NCBI GenBank assembly: GCA_934630515.1
Contig: CAKTVV010000019.1
Coordinates: 1 to 59,125 of the forward strand
DNA: 59,125 nucleotides
Direction: 5' to 3'
DNA from: an uncultured Eubacteriales bacterium
GTDB lineage: Bacteria > Bacillota > Clostridia > Oscillospirales > Acutalibacteraceae
The notes under the pieces are model-generated. The model was given only the letters and a program-made list of their open reading frames with translations. It did no database searches and was not told the origin of the DNA. Of this stretch, positions 24,861-31,908 are shown piece after piece (position 1 is the first letter of the stretch; every line of letters begins with the position of its first letter). Both the position numbers and the translations under genes were made by a program.

Positions 24861-25286
24861 TTATCCCGCCAGCGCTGCGCCCAGCGCCCGGCACGCCGCC
24901 AGTGCGTCCTCGTCGGGCGCCTCCTGACAGATCACCGGCTCCGCCGCCAGCACGGCGCCGTCGCCCCGGCAGGTGTCCTCCCAGGTGCGCATCCATTCGC
25001 CGTCGCCCCAGCCGTAGGAGCCGAACAGCCCCAGCTTTTTGCCGGACAGCGCCCCCTCGCAGGCGGAGAACAGCGGCGCAAACTCCGCCTCCTCCAGCTC
25101 CTCGGCGCCCATGGCGGGGCAGCCGAACGCCACCGCCGCAAACTGTCCCAGCAGGGCGGCGTCAAATTCCGCCGCCGTGCACAGCGTGACCGCTGCGCCG
25201 GCCTCCTGCGCTCCGGCGGCTACCGCCTGCGCCATCATTTCCGTGTTGCCTGTGCCGCTCCAATACACAACAGCTACTGCACTCAT
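24861..25286 (-). CDS. Flavodoxin
   Basis: This is a 141-residue FMN-binding electron carrier. The phosphate-binding loop YWSGTGNTEMMA is at residues about 8-19, and the isoalloxazine-contacting loops FGCPAMGAEELEE and SYGWGDGEWM are both present. The length fits short-chain flavodoxins. The ATG at 25286 has AAAGGA about 9 bases upstream; an in-frame GTG two codons earlier is also possible. It stands alone on the minus strand, with no partner oxidoreductase beside it. Confidence 0.92.
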   Translation of the reverse strand: MSAVAVVYWSGTGNTEMMAQAVAAGAQEAGAAVTLCTAAEFDAALLGQFAAVAFGCPAMGAEELEEAEFAPLFSACEGALSGKKLGLFGSYGWGDGEWMRTWEDTCRGDGAVLAAEPVICQEAPDEDALAACRALGAALAG

Positions 25287-25395
25287 GTACACTCATCCTT
25301 TCCGAATATAGAAAATTTTATATGTACGCTGTCCCCGGCATCCCGGGGAGCGGATACACCCGATTGCGGTTTTATAAGAATTTCCCGCCTCCCCG

Positions 25396-25424
25396 TTGCC
25401 ATACGGCGGCGGATGTGGTATACT
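25396..25424 (+). promoter_or_regulatory. Promoter of the zinc-ribbon membrane protein
   Basis: TTGCCA (25396-25401) and TATACT (25419-25424) are spaced 17 bp, ending 40 bases before the ATG at 25464. Confidence 0.75.
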
Positions 25425-25463
25425 GACAGGCGAACACACGGTTGCCGATCAAGGAGAATCATT

Positions 25464-25997
25464 ATGGAGCTTACAGGAATGAATTGCCCCCACTGCGGCG
25501 GCGCTTTGGAGATACCGGACGGTGCCCGGCAGGTGAAATGCTCCTATTGCGATTCCGTCGTAGCCATCGACCGGGAGGAGCCGCCTACCGCTTCCCCTGA
25601 GGAAAATGAGCGGGCGGGATATGATTTTGAAAAGGGACGTATCCGGGCGCAGCAGGAGGCCCGGCGGCAGGAATCTGCCGACCAGCGGGATATTCTCAAC
25701 GGACAGATCGCCACCGCTCTGGCGGGGATGGCGCTGCGGCAGGTAGCGCCTCGGCGTCCCCGGCACCTGTTCTGGTGGATCGTGGGGTGGCTCTTCTGCT
25801 TCCCCATTCCGCTGACGGTGCTGATCGTGCGCTCCCGGCATCTGAAGCCCCTCTGGAAAGCCGTCCTGCTGATCCTTTTGTGGGGCATGGTGCTCATCAA
25901 CGGCACCAGCGCCATGGAACGGCTGGAGGACACGAGCCGAGAATCCGCTGCCGCCTCCTCCGCCGTGTCTGAAGAATCGTCCGCATACGAGCTGTAA
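25464..25997 (+). CDS. Zinc-ribbon membrane protein, function unknown
   Basis: This is a 177-residue protein. The N-terminus is a compact zinc ribbon with CPHC and CSYC pairs (about residues 8-31). A Glu/Arg/Gln-rich helical stretch follows, then two membrane segments (about 103-122 and 132-147) and a Ser/Glu-rich tail. The ribbon resembles those at the start of TFIIB-like or stress-related membrane proteins, but no specific family is recognised. The ATG at 25464 follows AAGGAG. The gene has its own promoter and terminator. Confidence 0.78.
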   Translation: MELTGMNCPHCGGALEIPDGARQVKCSYCDSVVAIDREEPPTASPEENERAGYDFEKGRIRAQQEARRQESADQRDILNGQIATALAGMALRQVAPRRPRHLFWWIVGWLFCFPIPLTVLIVRSRHLKPLWKAVLLILLWGMVLINGTSAMERLEDTSRESAAASSAVSEESSAYEL

Positions 25998-26012
25998 GCC
26001 GGTACTGTACCC

Positions 26013-26042
26013 GCCGCACGGAGCCGATCCGTGCGGCTTTTT
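26013..26042. terminator. Terminator between convergent genes
   Basis: GCCGCACGGA (26013-26022) pairs with TCCGTGCGGC (26028-26037) and is followed by TTTTT. It ends the zinc-ribbon gene and lies just beyond the stop of the DUF3793 gene. Confidence 0.88.
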
Positions 26043-26046
26043 GGCG

Positions 26047-26598
26047 TCAGGAGCGGTATTTCACCGCCAGCTTTTCGATGGGACGTCCCTGGTTCCATTG
26101 CTGCCGGTAGACCTCCGTGCATTTGTGGAACTGGCGGAAGCGCTTTTGGGATGCCTGCTCGTCTCCGTATACCTTCCAGCAGCCCACGCATTTGCACGGG
26201 CGGTTCTCCAGAAAGCCCTGCACGTCCTCCGGCGGATAGCCGAGGAACAGTCCGATCTCATGGGGAAACTCCGCCGCCTGTCTCAGCCGCTGCATCAGCC
26301 GGGCGACGCAGCACTCCGGCTGGCCGCAGGGATAGCCCCGCTCCGCCAGCAGCCGCTGTGCCATGGGCTGCGCCAGATCCTGCCGCAGCCGGGCAGGACG
26401 GTAGACATAGATGAGCGCCCGCCCCGCCTGTCGGCGCACCGGCACCACCCGCAGCCCGCTGGGGCCCAGCCGCCGGTTCAGCTGCCGTACGCCGTCCGTC
26501 AGCTCCCGCTCCGTCCCGTAGGGGCAGTTGAACAGACTGCCGGTCTTCAGCCCCGCTAAGGTGGGGGAGCAATGGCGGATTACCAATTCTTCAGACAC
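26047..26598 (-). CDS. DUF3793 family protein
   Basis: This is a 183-residue soluble protein of the DUF3793 family, found mainly in anaerobic Firmicutes; its function is not established. Family features seen are the opening RHCSPTLAGLKTGSLFNCPY, the middle LLAERGYPCGQPECCVARLM, the FPHEIGLFLGYPPEDVQGF block and the CKCVGCWKVYGD motif. Its six or more Cys could bind a metal or a cluster. The GTG at 26598 follows AGGAGGA. A promoter with a GTTAGC-type palindrome at its start suggests metal-responsive repression and a job in iron or manganese handling; this is inference. Confidence 0.88.
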   Translation of the reverse strand: MSEELVIRHCSPTLAGLKTGSLFNCPYGTERELTDGVRQLNRRLGPSGLRVVPVRRQAGRALIYVYRPARLRQDLAQPMAQRLLAERGYPCGQPECCVARLMQRLRQAAEFPHEIGLFLGYPPEDVQGFLENRPCKCVGCWKVYGDEQASQKRFRQFHKCTEVYRQQWNQGRPIEKLAVKYRS

Positions 26599-26744
26599 GG
26601 TTGCATTTCCTCCTATATGATATAGCGGATGCGGTCAGCGATCCGCAGACGATACAGCCATGTTAGTATGCCCGCTGCGCAGCGCTTTTTGCTGCGCACG
26701 CCGCCCCGGCACCGTCTGTACAGCCTGTCTCCGTCCGTTTGCTA

Positions 26745-26760
26745 GTTAGCTGCGGCTAAC
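26745..26760. promoter_or_regulatory. Second GTTAGC-type palindrome (possible operator)
   Basis: GTTAGC-TGCG-GCTAAC is an inverted repeat with the same half-sites as the palindrome at 26810-26827 and outer GCT/AGC pairs with one mismatch. It lies in the leader of the DUF3793 gene, about 65 bases after the predicted start of transcription. It could be a second repressor site or an RNA hairpin. Confidence 0.5.
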
Positions 26761-26809
26761 CAGCATCCCGAAAAAAGGACGGCGCCGGGACACCGTCGTG
26801 CAATTTTGC

Positions 26810-26827
26810 GGTTAGCAGCTGCTAACC
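26810..26827. promoter_or_regulatory. 18-bp perfect palindrome overlapping the DUF3793 start site
   Basis: GGTTAGCAGCTGCTAACC is a perfect palindrome immediately downstream of the minus-strand -10 element, so it covers the predicted transcription start. Its half-site GGTTAGC resembles that of DtxR/IdeR-type metal repressors (family consensus built on GGTTAGCCTAACC), though the spacing differs. A bound repressor here would block the promoter. Confidence 0.6.
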
Positions 26828-26833
26828 ATCTAT

Positions 26834-26862
26834 AGTATACACAGACGGCAGGGGTTTGTCAA
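26834..26862 (-). promoter_or_regulatory. Promoter of the DUF3793 gene
   Basis: On the minus strand a perfect TTGACA (26857-26862) and TATACT (26834-26839) are spaced 17 bp. The palindrome at 26810-26827 follows directly. Confidence 0.82.
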
Positions 26863-26895
26863 CGGTTTTTTTTATTTTTTCGTACCGGCGGGAAA

Positions 26896-26951
26896 TTTCA
26901 CATGGATTTTACAGTAGCCGCATTTTTCTCTTTACATAGCGGCGGTATCCT
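26896..26951 (+). promoter_or_regulatory. Possible Pho box and promoter of pstSCAB
   Basis: TTTCACA (26896), TTTTACA (26907) and CTTTACA (26930) recur with spacings of 11 and 23 bases, close to the 11-bp periodic TT(A/T)ACA repeats bound by PhoP/PhoB regulators. A weak -10, TATCCT (26946-26951), follows, and no consensus -35 is present, as expected for an activated promoter. The evidence is motif spacing and location before pstS only. Confidence 0.4.
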
Positions 26952-27041
26952 ATAGGCGTAGGGAGCGGAAAAACGGAACGAAGAAAAAAGTGCTATGGCT
27001 CCCGGTACTGCAGATGAAGAATTGAAAGTGAGGAAAGAAGT

Positions 27042-27890
27042 ATGAACAAGAAGATCCTGGGTAGTGTATTGGCAGTGGGCTGCCTGCTGGCGGGGCTGCT
27101 GACCGGCTGCGGCAGCAAGGAGCCGGCGAAAACCGACGGCGACACCTCCACGGCATTGACCGGCACCGTCGCCACCGACGGCTCCACCTCCATGGAAAAG
27201 GTCATCGGGGCGCTGGGCGAGAGCTTTAAGGCGGCGCACAACGGCGTGGGCTTCACCTATAACCCCACCGGCTCCGGCTCCGGCATCAAGGCGGTCAAGG
27301 CGGGCACCTGCGACATCGGGCTGTCCAGCCGCAGCCTGAAGGACGACGAAAAAGCCGACGGCTTGCAGGAGACCATCGTGGCGCTGGACGGCATCGCCAT
27401 CATCGTGAATAACGATAACGCCGTCGCCAATCTGACGCTGGAGCAGATCGCAGACATCTACACCGGCAAGATCACCAACTGGAAGGACGTAGGCGGCAGC
27501 GACGCTGCCATCGTGGTCATCGGCCGGGAGGCGGCCAGCGGCACCCGGGACGGCTTCGAGTCCATCACCAAAACGAAGGATGCCTGCCAGTACCGGCAGG
27601 AGCTGACCTCCACCGGTGATGTGATCACCACCGTGTCCCAGAACCCCGCCGCCATCGGCTATGCTTCCCTTGCCTCCGTCAAGGATACGGTCAAGGCGGT
27701 CACCGTCAACGGCATCACCGCCAGCGAGGCGACGGTGAAGGACGGCAGCTATGTGATCCAGCGTCCCTTCGTGCTGGTGACGGTGGCGGGCAAGACCCTC
27801 TCCCCGGTGGCGCAGGCGTTCTTCGACTACGCTACCTCCGCCGAAGTGGCAGACATCATCGGTAAGGCGGGTGCGGTCTCCGTCCACTGA
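27042..27890 (+). CDS. pstS: Phosphate-binding lipoprotein PstS
   Basis: This is a 282-residue extracellular phosphate receptor. Its signal peptide ends in a lipobox LLTGC (Cys near residue 23), so it is membrane-anchored. The phosphate-binding segments are clear: TDGSTSMEKVIGALGE, NPTGSGSGIKAVKAGTCDIG, and GREAASGTRDGFESI. It is the first gene of pstS-pstC-pstA-pstB. Spacing to pstC is 92 bases, in which a short AACGACCGCTTTT region could hold a weak hairpin that keeps PstS levels above those of the membrane parts. Confidence 0.97.
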   Translation: MNKKILGSVLAVGCLLAGLLTGCGSKEPAKTDGDTSTALTGTVATDGSTSMEKVIGALGESFKAAHNGVGFTYNPTGSGSGIKAVKAGTCDIGLSSRSLKDDEKADGLQETIVALDGIAIIVNNDNAVANLTLEQIADIYTGKITNWKDVGGSDAAIVVIGREAASGTRDGFESITKTKDACQYRQELTSTGDVITTVSQNPAAIGYASLASVKDTVKAVTVNGITASEATVKDGSYVIQRPFVLVTVAGKTLSPVAQAFFDYATSAEVADIIGKAGAVSVH

Positions 27891-27982
27891 CGGCGCCGCT
27901 CCCCGGCGCAGAACGGAAAGATCCATCCGGACAAAAGCGGTCGGCAGCAACGACCGCTTTTCGCCGGTCAAGGAGGAACGGT

Positions 27983-28849
27983 ATGAAACGCAGTAAACAT
28001 TGGCTGGAGCTGCTGGTGCACGGCATATTCCTTGTTTTGGGGCTGATCACGGTGGGCTGCGTGCTGCTGATCACCGTCTATCTGGTGATCTCCGGCATCC
28101 CCGCTATCCGGAAGATCGGGCTGTTCCCGTTTCTGTTCGGGCAGGAATGGGCGTCCACCGCCGCCCGCCCTGCCTATGGGATCCTGCCCTTTATCCTCAC
28201 CAGCATTTACGGTACGGCAGGGGCGATCCTGCTGGGGGTGCCCATCGGCTTTTTCACCGCCGTCTATCTGGCGAAGCTGGCGCCCCCCAAGGTGAAGGCG
28301 GTCATGCAGACCGCCGTGAGCCTGCTGGCGGGGATCCCCTCGGTGGTATACGGCTTGGTGGGCATGCTGGTGCTGGTGCCGGGGATCCGGAAGCTGTTTC
28401 ACATCCCCGACGGCGCCAGCCTGCTGGCGGCGATCGTTGTGCTGGCGATTATGATCCTCCCCTCCATCATCAAGGTGTCGGTGACGGCGCTGGAGGCGGT
28501 GCCGCCGGAATACGAGGACGCTTCGCTGGCGCTGGGCGCCACCCCCACCGAGACCTATTTCCGGGTATCCGTTCCGGCAGCCCGCAGCGGCATCGTTGCC
28601 GCCGTGGTGCTGGGGGTGGGACGTGCTATCGGCGAGGCGATGGCGGTGATGATGGTCTCCGGCAACGCCCCCAATATGCCGGGGCTGTTCCAGAGCGTGC
28701 GGTTTCTGACCACCGCCGTTGCCAGTGAGATGTCCTATTCCGGCGGGCTGCAGCAGCAGGCGCTGTTTTCCATCGCTCTGGTGCTGTTCCTGTTTATTCT
28801 GCTGATCAACGCCACCCTGAACTTTTTCCTGAAGCGGGGCGAGGAGTGA
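27983..28849 (+). CDS. pstC: Phosphate ABC transporter permease PstC
   Basis: This is a 288-residue membrane subunit of the high-affinity phosphate importer, with about six helices. The ATPase-contacting EAA-like loop EYEDASLALGATPTETYFRV is followed by GIVAAVVLGVGRAIGEAMAV, both typical of PstC. AAGGAGGA precedes the ATG. It pairs with PstA downstream to form the translocation channel. Confidence 0.97.
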   Translation: MKRSKHWLELLVHGIFLVLGLITVGCVLLITVYLVISGIPAIRKIGLFPFLFGQEWASTAARPAYGILPFILTSIYGTAGAILLGVPIGFFTAVYLAKLAPPKVKAVMQTAVSLLAGIPSVVYGLVGMLVLVPGIRKLFHIPDGASLLAAIVVLAIMILPSIIKVSVTALEAVPPEYEDASLALGATPTETYFRVSVPAARSGIVAAVVLGVGRAIGEAMAVMMVSGNAPNMPGLFQSVRFLTTAVASEMSYSGGLQQQALFSIALVLFLFILLINATLNFFLKRGEE

Positions 28850-28943
28850 GGCGCTGCGCTACACCCGCCGCCCGCCTCGGGAGATTCGTCCCGGGGCGGG
28901 AAAAGCCCGTTTTGCTTGGATCATGAAAGGAGGGATCGGAACG

Positions 28944-29813
28944 ATGCACGACCGAAAGCTGCCGCTGCGCCGTCGGCTCTATGCCGTCGTGATGCGGGGG
29001 CTGATGCTGGTCTCGGCCGCCTTTACCGGCGGGCTGGTGCTGTTCCTCATTCTGTTTGTGCTGCTGCGGGGGCTGCCCCACGTGACCTGGGAGCTGCTGT
29101 CCACGTCGCCCAGTTACCTGAGCGATACGATCGGTATATTACCGGATATTCTCAACACACTGTTTATAATTTTCGCCACGCTGCTGTATGTGGTGCCGCT
29201 GGGGGTGGGGGCAGCCGTCTATCTGACGGAATACGCCGCCAACCGCCGGCTGGTGCGGCTGATCGAGGCGGCGACCGAGACGCTGGCGGGGATCCCCTCC
29301 ATCATCTACGGCTTGGTGGGGATGCTGTTTTTCTGCCAGCTTTGCGGAATGCAGACTTCTTTGCAGGCGGGCGCCATGACGCTGGTGATCATGAACCTGC
29401 CCACCATCCTGCGCACCACTCAGGAGAGCCTTAAGACCGTGCCCCAGAGCTATCGGGAGGGGGCATTCGGGCTGGGCGCCGGCAAATCCCGGGTGATCTT
29501 CACCGTGGTGCTGCCCAACTGCGTGGACGGAGTGATCACCGGCTGTATCCTGTCGGTAGGGCGCATTTTGGGCGAGTCGGCGGCGCTGCTGTTTACCGCC
29601 GGGTTCGCTCATGAGCTGCACGGGTTCCTCGTCTGGCTGTCCGGCAGCACCGCCGGCTCCACCCTGACGGTGGCGCTGTATGTGTATGCAAAAGAGCGGG
29701 GCGAATTTGACGTGGCGTTTGCCATCGCTGCGATCCTGATGCTGCTGACCCTGCTCATCAATCTGGCGGCGGAGCTGACCGCCCGCCATTTCAAAAGGAA
29801 GAAAGCGTTATGA
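28944..29813 (+). CDS. pstA: Phosphate ABC transporter permease PstA
   Basis: This is a 289-residue membrane partner of PstC. Family segments ETLAGIPSIIYGLVGMLFF and SYREGAFGLGAGKSRVIFTV (EAA loop) are present, and the last helices end near FKRKKAL. The ATG at 28944 is preferred over one at 28923, because AAAGGAGGG lies between them. Its stop overlaps the pstB start as ATGA, indicating coupled translation. Confidence 0.97.
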   Translation: MHDRKLPLRRRLYAVVMRGLMLVSAAFTGGLVLFLILFVLLRGLPHVTWELLSTSPSYLSDTIGILPDILNTLFIIFATLLYVVPLGVGAAVYLTEYAANRRLVRLIEAATETLAGIPSIIYGLVGMLFFCQLCGMQTSLQAGAMTLVIMNLPTILRTTQESLKTVPQSYREGAFGLGAGKSRVIFTVVLPNCVDGVITGCILSVGRILGESAALLFTAGFAHELHGFLVWLSGSTAGSTLTVALYVYAKERGEFDVAFAIAAILMLLTLLINLAAELTARHFKRKKAL

Positions 29814-30565
29814 ATACTGTATTTTCCGTCCACGAGCTGTGCCTGTGGTACGGCAGCCACCAGGCGCTGAAAAACATTCAGCTGGAGATCCCCGCCCAGA
29901 GCATCACCGCTCTCATCGGACCCTCCGGCTGCGGGAAATCCACCTTTCTCAAGACCCTTGACCGGATGAACGATCTGGTGGAGGGGGTCCGGATCACCGG
30001 CAAGGTGGAATACCGGGGACAGGATATTTTTGCCCCCGGCACCAATGTCAGCGAGCTGCGGCGGCAGGTGGGGATGGTGTTTCAAAAGCCCAATCCCTTT
30101 CCCATGAGCATCTACGACAACATCGCCTACGGCCCCCGCACCCACGGCATCCGCCAAAAGGGGCGGCTGGACAATATTGTGGAGCGGTCGCTGCGGGATG
30201 CCGCTATCTGGGATGAGGTCAAGGACCGGCTGCGGAAAAACGCTCTGGGGCTGTCCGGCGGACAGCAGCAGCGGCTGTGCATCGCCCGGGCGCTGGCGGT
30301 GGAGCCGGATGTGCTGCTGATGGATGAGCCCACCAGTGCGCTGGACCCCATTTCCACGGCGAAGATCGAGGAGCTGGCGCTGGAGCTGAAGCAGCACTAT
30401 ACCATCGTCATGGTGACCCACAATATGCAGCAGGCTGCCCGTATTTCCGATCAGACGGCGTTTTTCCTGCTGGGGGAGCTGGTGGAAAGCGGCGAGACCA
30501 AGCAGATCTTCGAGCATCCGACGGATCGGCGCACCGAGGATTATATCACCGGCCGATTCGGGTGA
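29810..30565 (+). CDS. pstB: Phosphate ABC transporter ATPase PstB
   Basis: This is the 251-residue ATPase that drives phosphate import. Walker A GPSGCGKST (about 36-44), the Q-loop region VGMVFQKPNPFPMSIYDNIA (diagnostic of PstB), signature LSGGQQQR and Walker B LLMDEPTSALD are intact. It is the last gene of the operon. No phoU follows, which is unusual because phoU normally ends pst operons and mediates signalling to the PhoR kinase. Confidence 0.98.
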   Translation: MNTVFSVHELCLWYGSHQALKNIQLEIPAQSITALIGPSGCGKSTFLKTLDRMNDLVEGVRITGKVEYRGQDIFAPGTNVSELRRQVGMVFQKPNPFPMSIYDNIAYGPRTHGIRQKGRLDNIVERSLRDAAIWDEVKDRLRKNALGLSGGQQQRLCIARALAVEPDVLLMDEPTSALDPISTAKIEELALELKQHYTIVMVTHNMQQAARISDQTAFFLLGELVESGETKQIFEHPTDRRTEDYITGRFG

Positions 30566-30784
30566 CGGATCGCCGGCGAAAGCCGTGGCTCTGCCCGGCG
30601 GCGCCTGACTGCGAGTCGCAGAGATGGGAAAAGCGCCCCCGCAGCCGTATGCGGATACGGCGGGGAGCGCTTGACGAGGATCGAAAAACCGCTGCTCCGC
30701 CAAGGGCGGCAGCCCGGCGGAAACGGTTTTTATCATGTCCCGAATGGGGTTTTTGCGCCCTGGGGACATTTGGAGCAGTAGAAA

Positions 30785-30815
30785 AGGCGTTGCCCGGTCG
30801 GGCAACGCCTTTTTG
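30785..30815. terminator. Bidirectional terminator after pstB
   Basis: AGGCGTTGCCC (30785-30795) pairs with GGGCAACGCCT (30800-30810) around GGTC, with TTTTT on the plus side and TTTT on the minus side. It separates the pst operon from the convergent PHP phosphatase gene. The preceding 220 bases (30566-30784) show no gene. Confidence 0.88.
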
Positions 30816-30859
30816 GCACAAGGGAAAACGGTCGAAGCCGGTTATCGGGAGCGGGCGGC

Positions 30860-31678
30860 TCAGAGCGGCTGCTCCCGGAAGCCGTCGTCCCACAGGGTCA
30901 GCAGGTGATCGAACCCGGCTGCCCGGATCAGATCCACCGCCTGGGGGAAAGCGCAGTCGACGGTATCCGCTGCGTGGGTATCGGCGCCCAGGATCACCTG
31001 TCCGCCCATCTCCCGCAGCCCCCGCAGCAGAAAGTCCGCCGGATAGGGGCGCTGCCGCCAGCCCCGGGAGATGGCGCCGGTATTCACCTCCACCACCGGG
31101 CAGACCGCCACCACCTGCTCCAGCGCCTCCAGCGCCAGCCGCTGATATACCGGGTCGGTCTCGTCGAAATAGCTGAACTTGGTGATCACGTCGAAGTGTC
31201 CCACGATGGTGGGATGGGAGCGGCGCACGTTGGCGACCACGGCGTCGAAATACGCCTTCTGAAAGGCGTGAAGATCGCCGCCGAACTCTCGCTCCACACA
31301 CGCCTGCTGCTGTCCCCAGCCGTGCTCCCCGTCGGCGTGGTCGATGGCGTATACCCGCTCGTCGAAGAGGAGGTAATGCACTGAGGCGAGGAAATAATCC
31401 AGCTCCCGGGTGATCGCCGGGTCGGAATCCAGATCCAGCTCCATGCCGATCATCACGGTGATCTGGGACTTATATTGCTCCTTGAGCCGCCGCAGCTCCG
31501 CCAAGTACGCCGGATATTGGGCGGTCTTCATACAATAGGACTGGTCGCAGGGGGTGTCGCTGTGGTCGGAGAGGCCGATGGCCGGCATGCCCAGCCGGAT
31601 GGCTGCCCGGATCATTTCCTCCGGGGTGTTTTTTCCGTCGGAAAAGGTGGTGTGGGAGTGGTATCCGCAATATTGCAT
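30860..31678 (-). CDS. PHP-domain histidinol-phosphatase-like protein
   Basis: This is a 272-residue PHP-family metal-dependent phosphoesterase of the HisK/HisJ type, which in histidine synthesis removes phosphate from histidinol-phosphate. Metal-binding motifs are visible: HSHTTFSDG at the N-terminus, DHSDTP, GMELDLD, SVHYL, GHFDVITKF and GADTHA. The ATG at 31678 is chosen for a GAGG site; another at 31693 is possible. No other his genes lie nearby, so a different phosphate ester cannot be excluded. Confidence 0.88.
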   Translation of the reverse strand: MQYCGYHSHTTFSDGKNTPEEMIRAAIRLGMPAIGLSDHSDTPCDQSYCMKTAQYPAYLAELRRLKEQYKSQITVMIGMELDLDSDPAITRELDYFLASVHYLLFDERVYAIDHADGEHGWGQQQACVEREFGGDLHAFQKAYFDAVVANVRRSHPTIVGHFDVITKFSYFDETDPVYQRLALEALEQVVAVCPVVEVNTGAISRGWRQRPYPADFLLRGLREMGGQVILGADTHAADTVDCAFPQAVDLIRAAGFDHLLTLWDDGFREQPL

Positions 31679-31855
31679 CGCTTGTCGCCTCATTCATGCT
31701 GATTTTCTCCAGTATAGCACGGTTTTGCGCAAAAGGCAATGTGTATCGGCGGGATGGCACCGGCATTTTTTGCGGAAAACGATCCCGCTGCGGCAGGAGC
31801 GGGCAGATCCGCCGCTGCGGTCGGGGGCTGCCCGTGGGCGCCGACACAAAATACG

Positions 31856-31889
31856 ACCGGCTGCGATACCTCTGGGTATCGCAGCCGGT
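31856..31889 (-). terminator. Terminator after the GH78-like gene
   Basis: A perfect 15-bp stem, ACCGGCTGCGATACC (31856-31870) with its complement at 31875-31889, encloses TCTG. A TATTTTG tract follows on the minus strand. It closes the long minus-strand series that begins at nifS. Confidence 0.8.
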
Positions 31890-31908
31890 TGTGGATCGTG
31901 CAGTCGCT

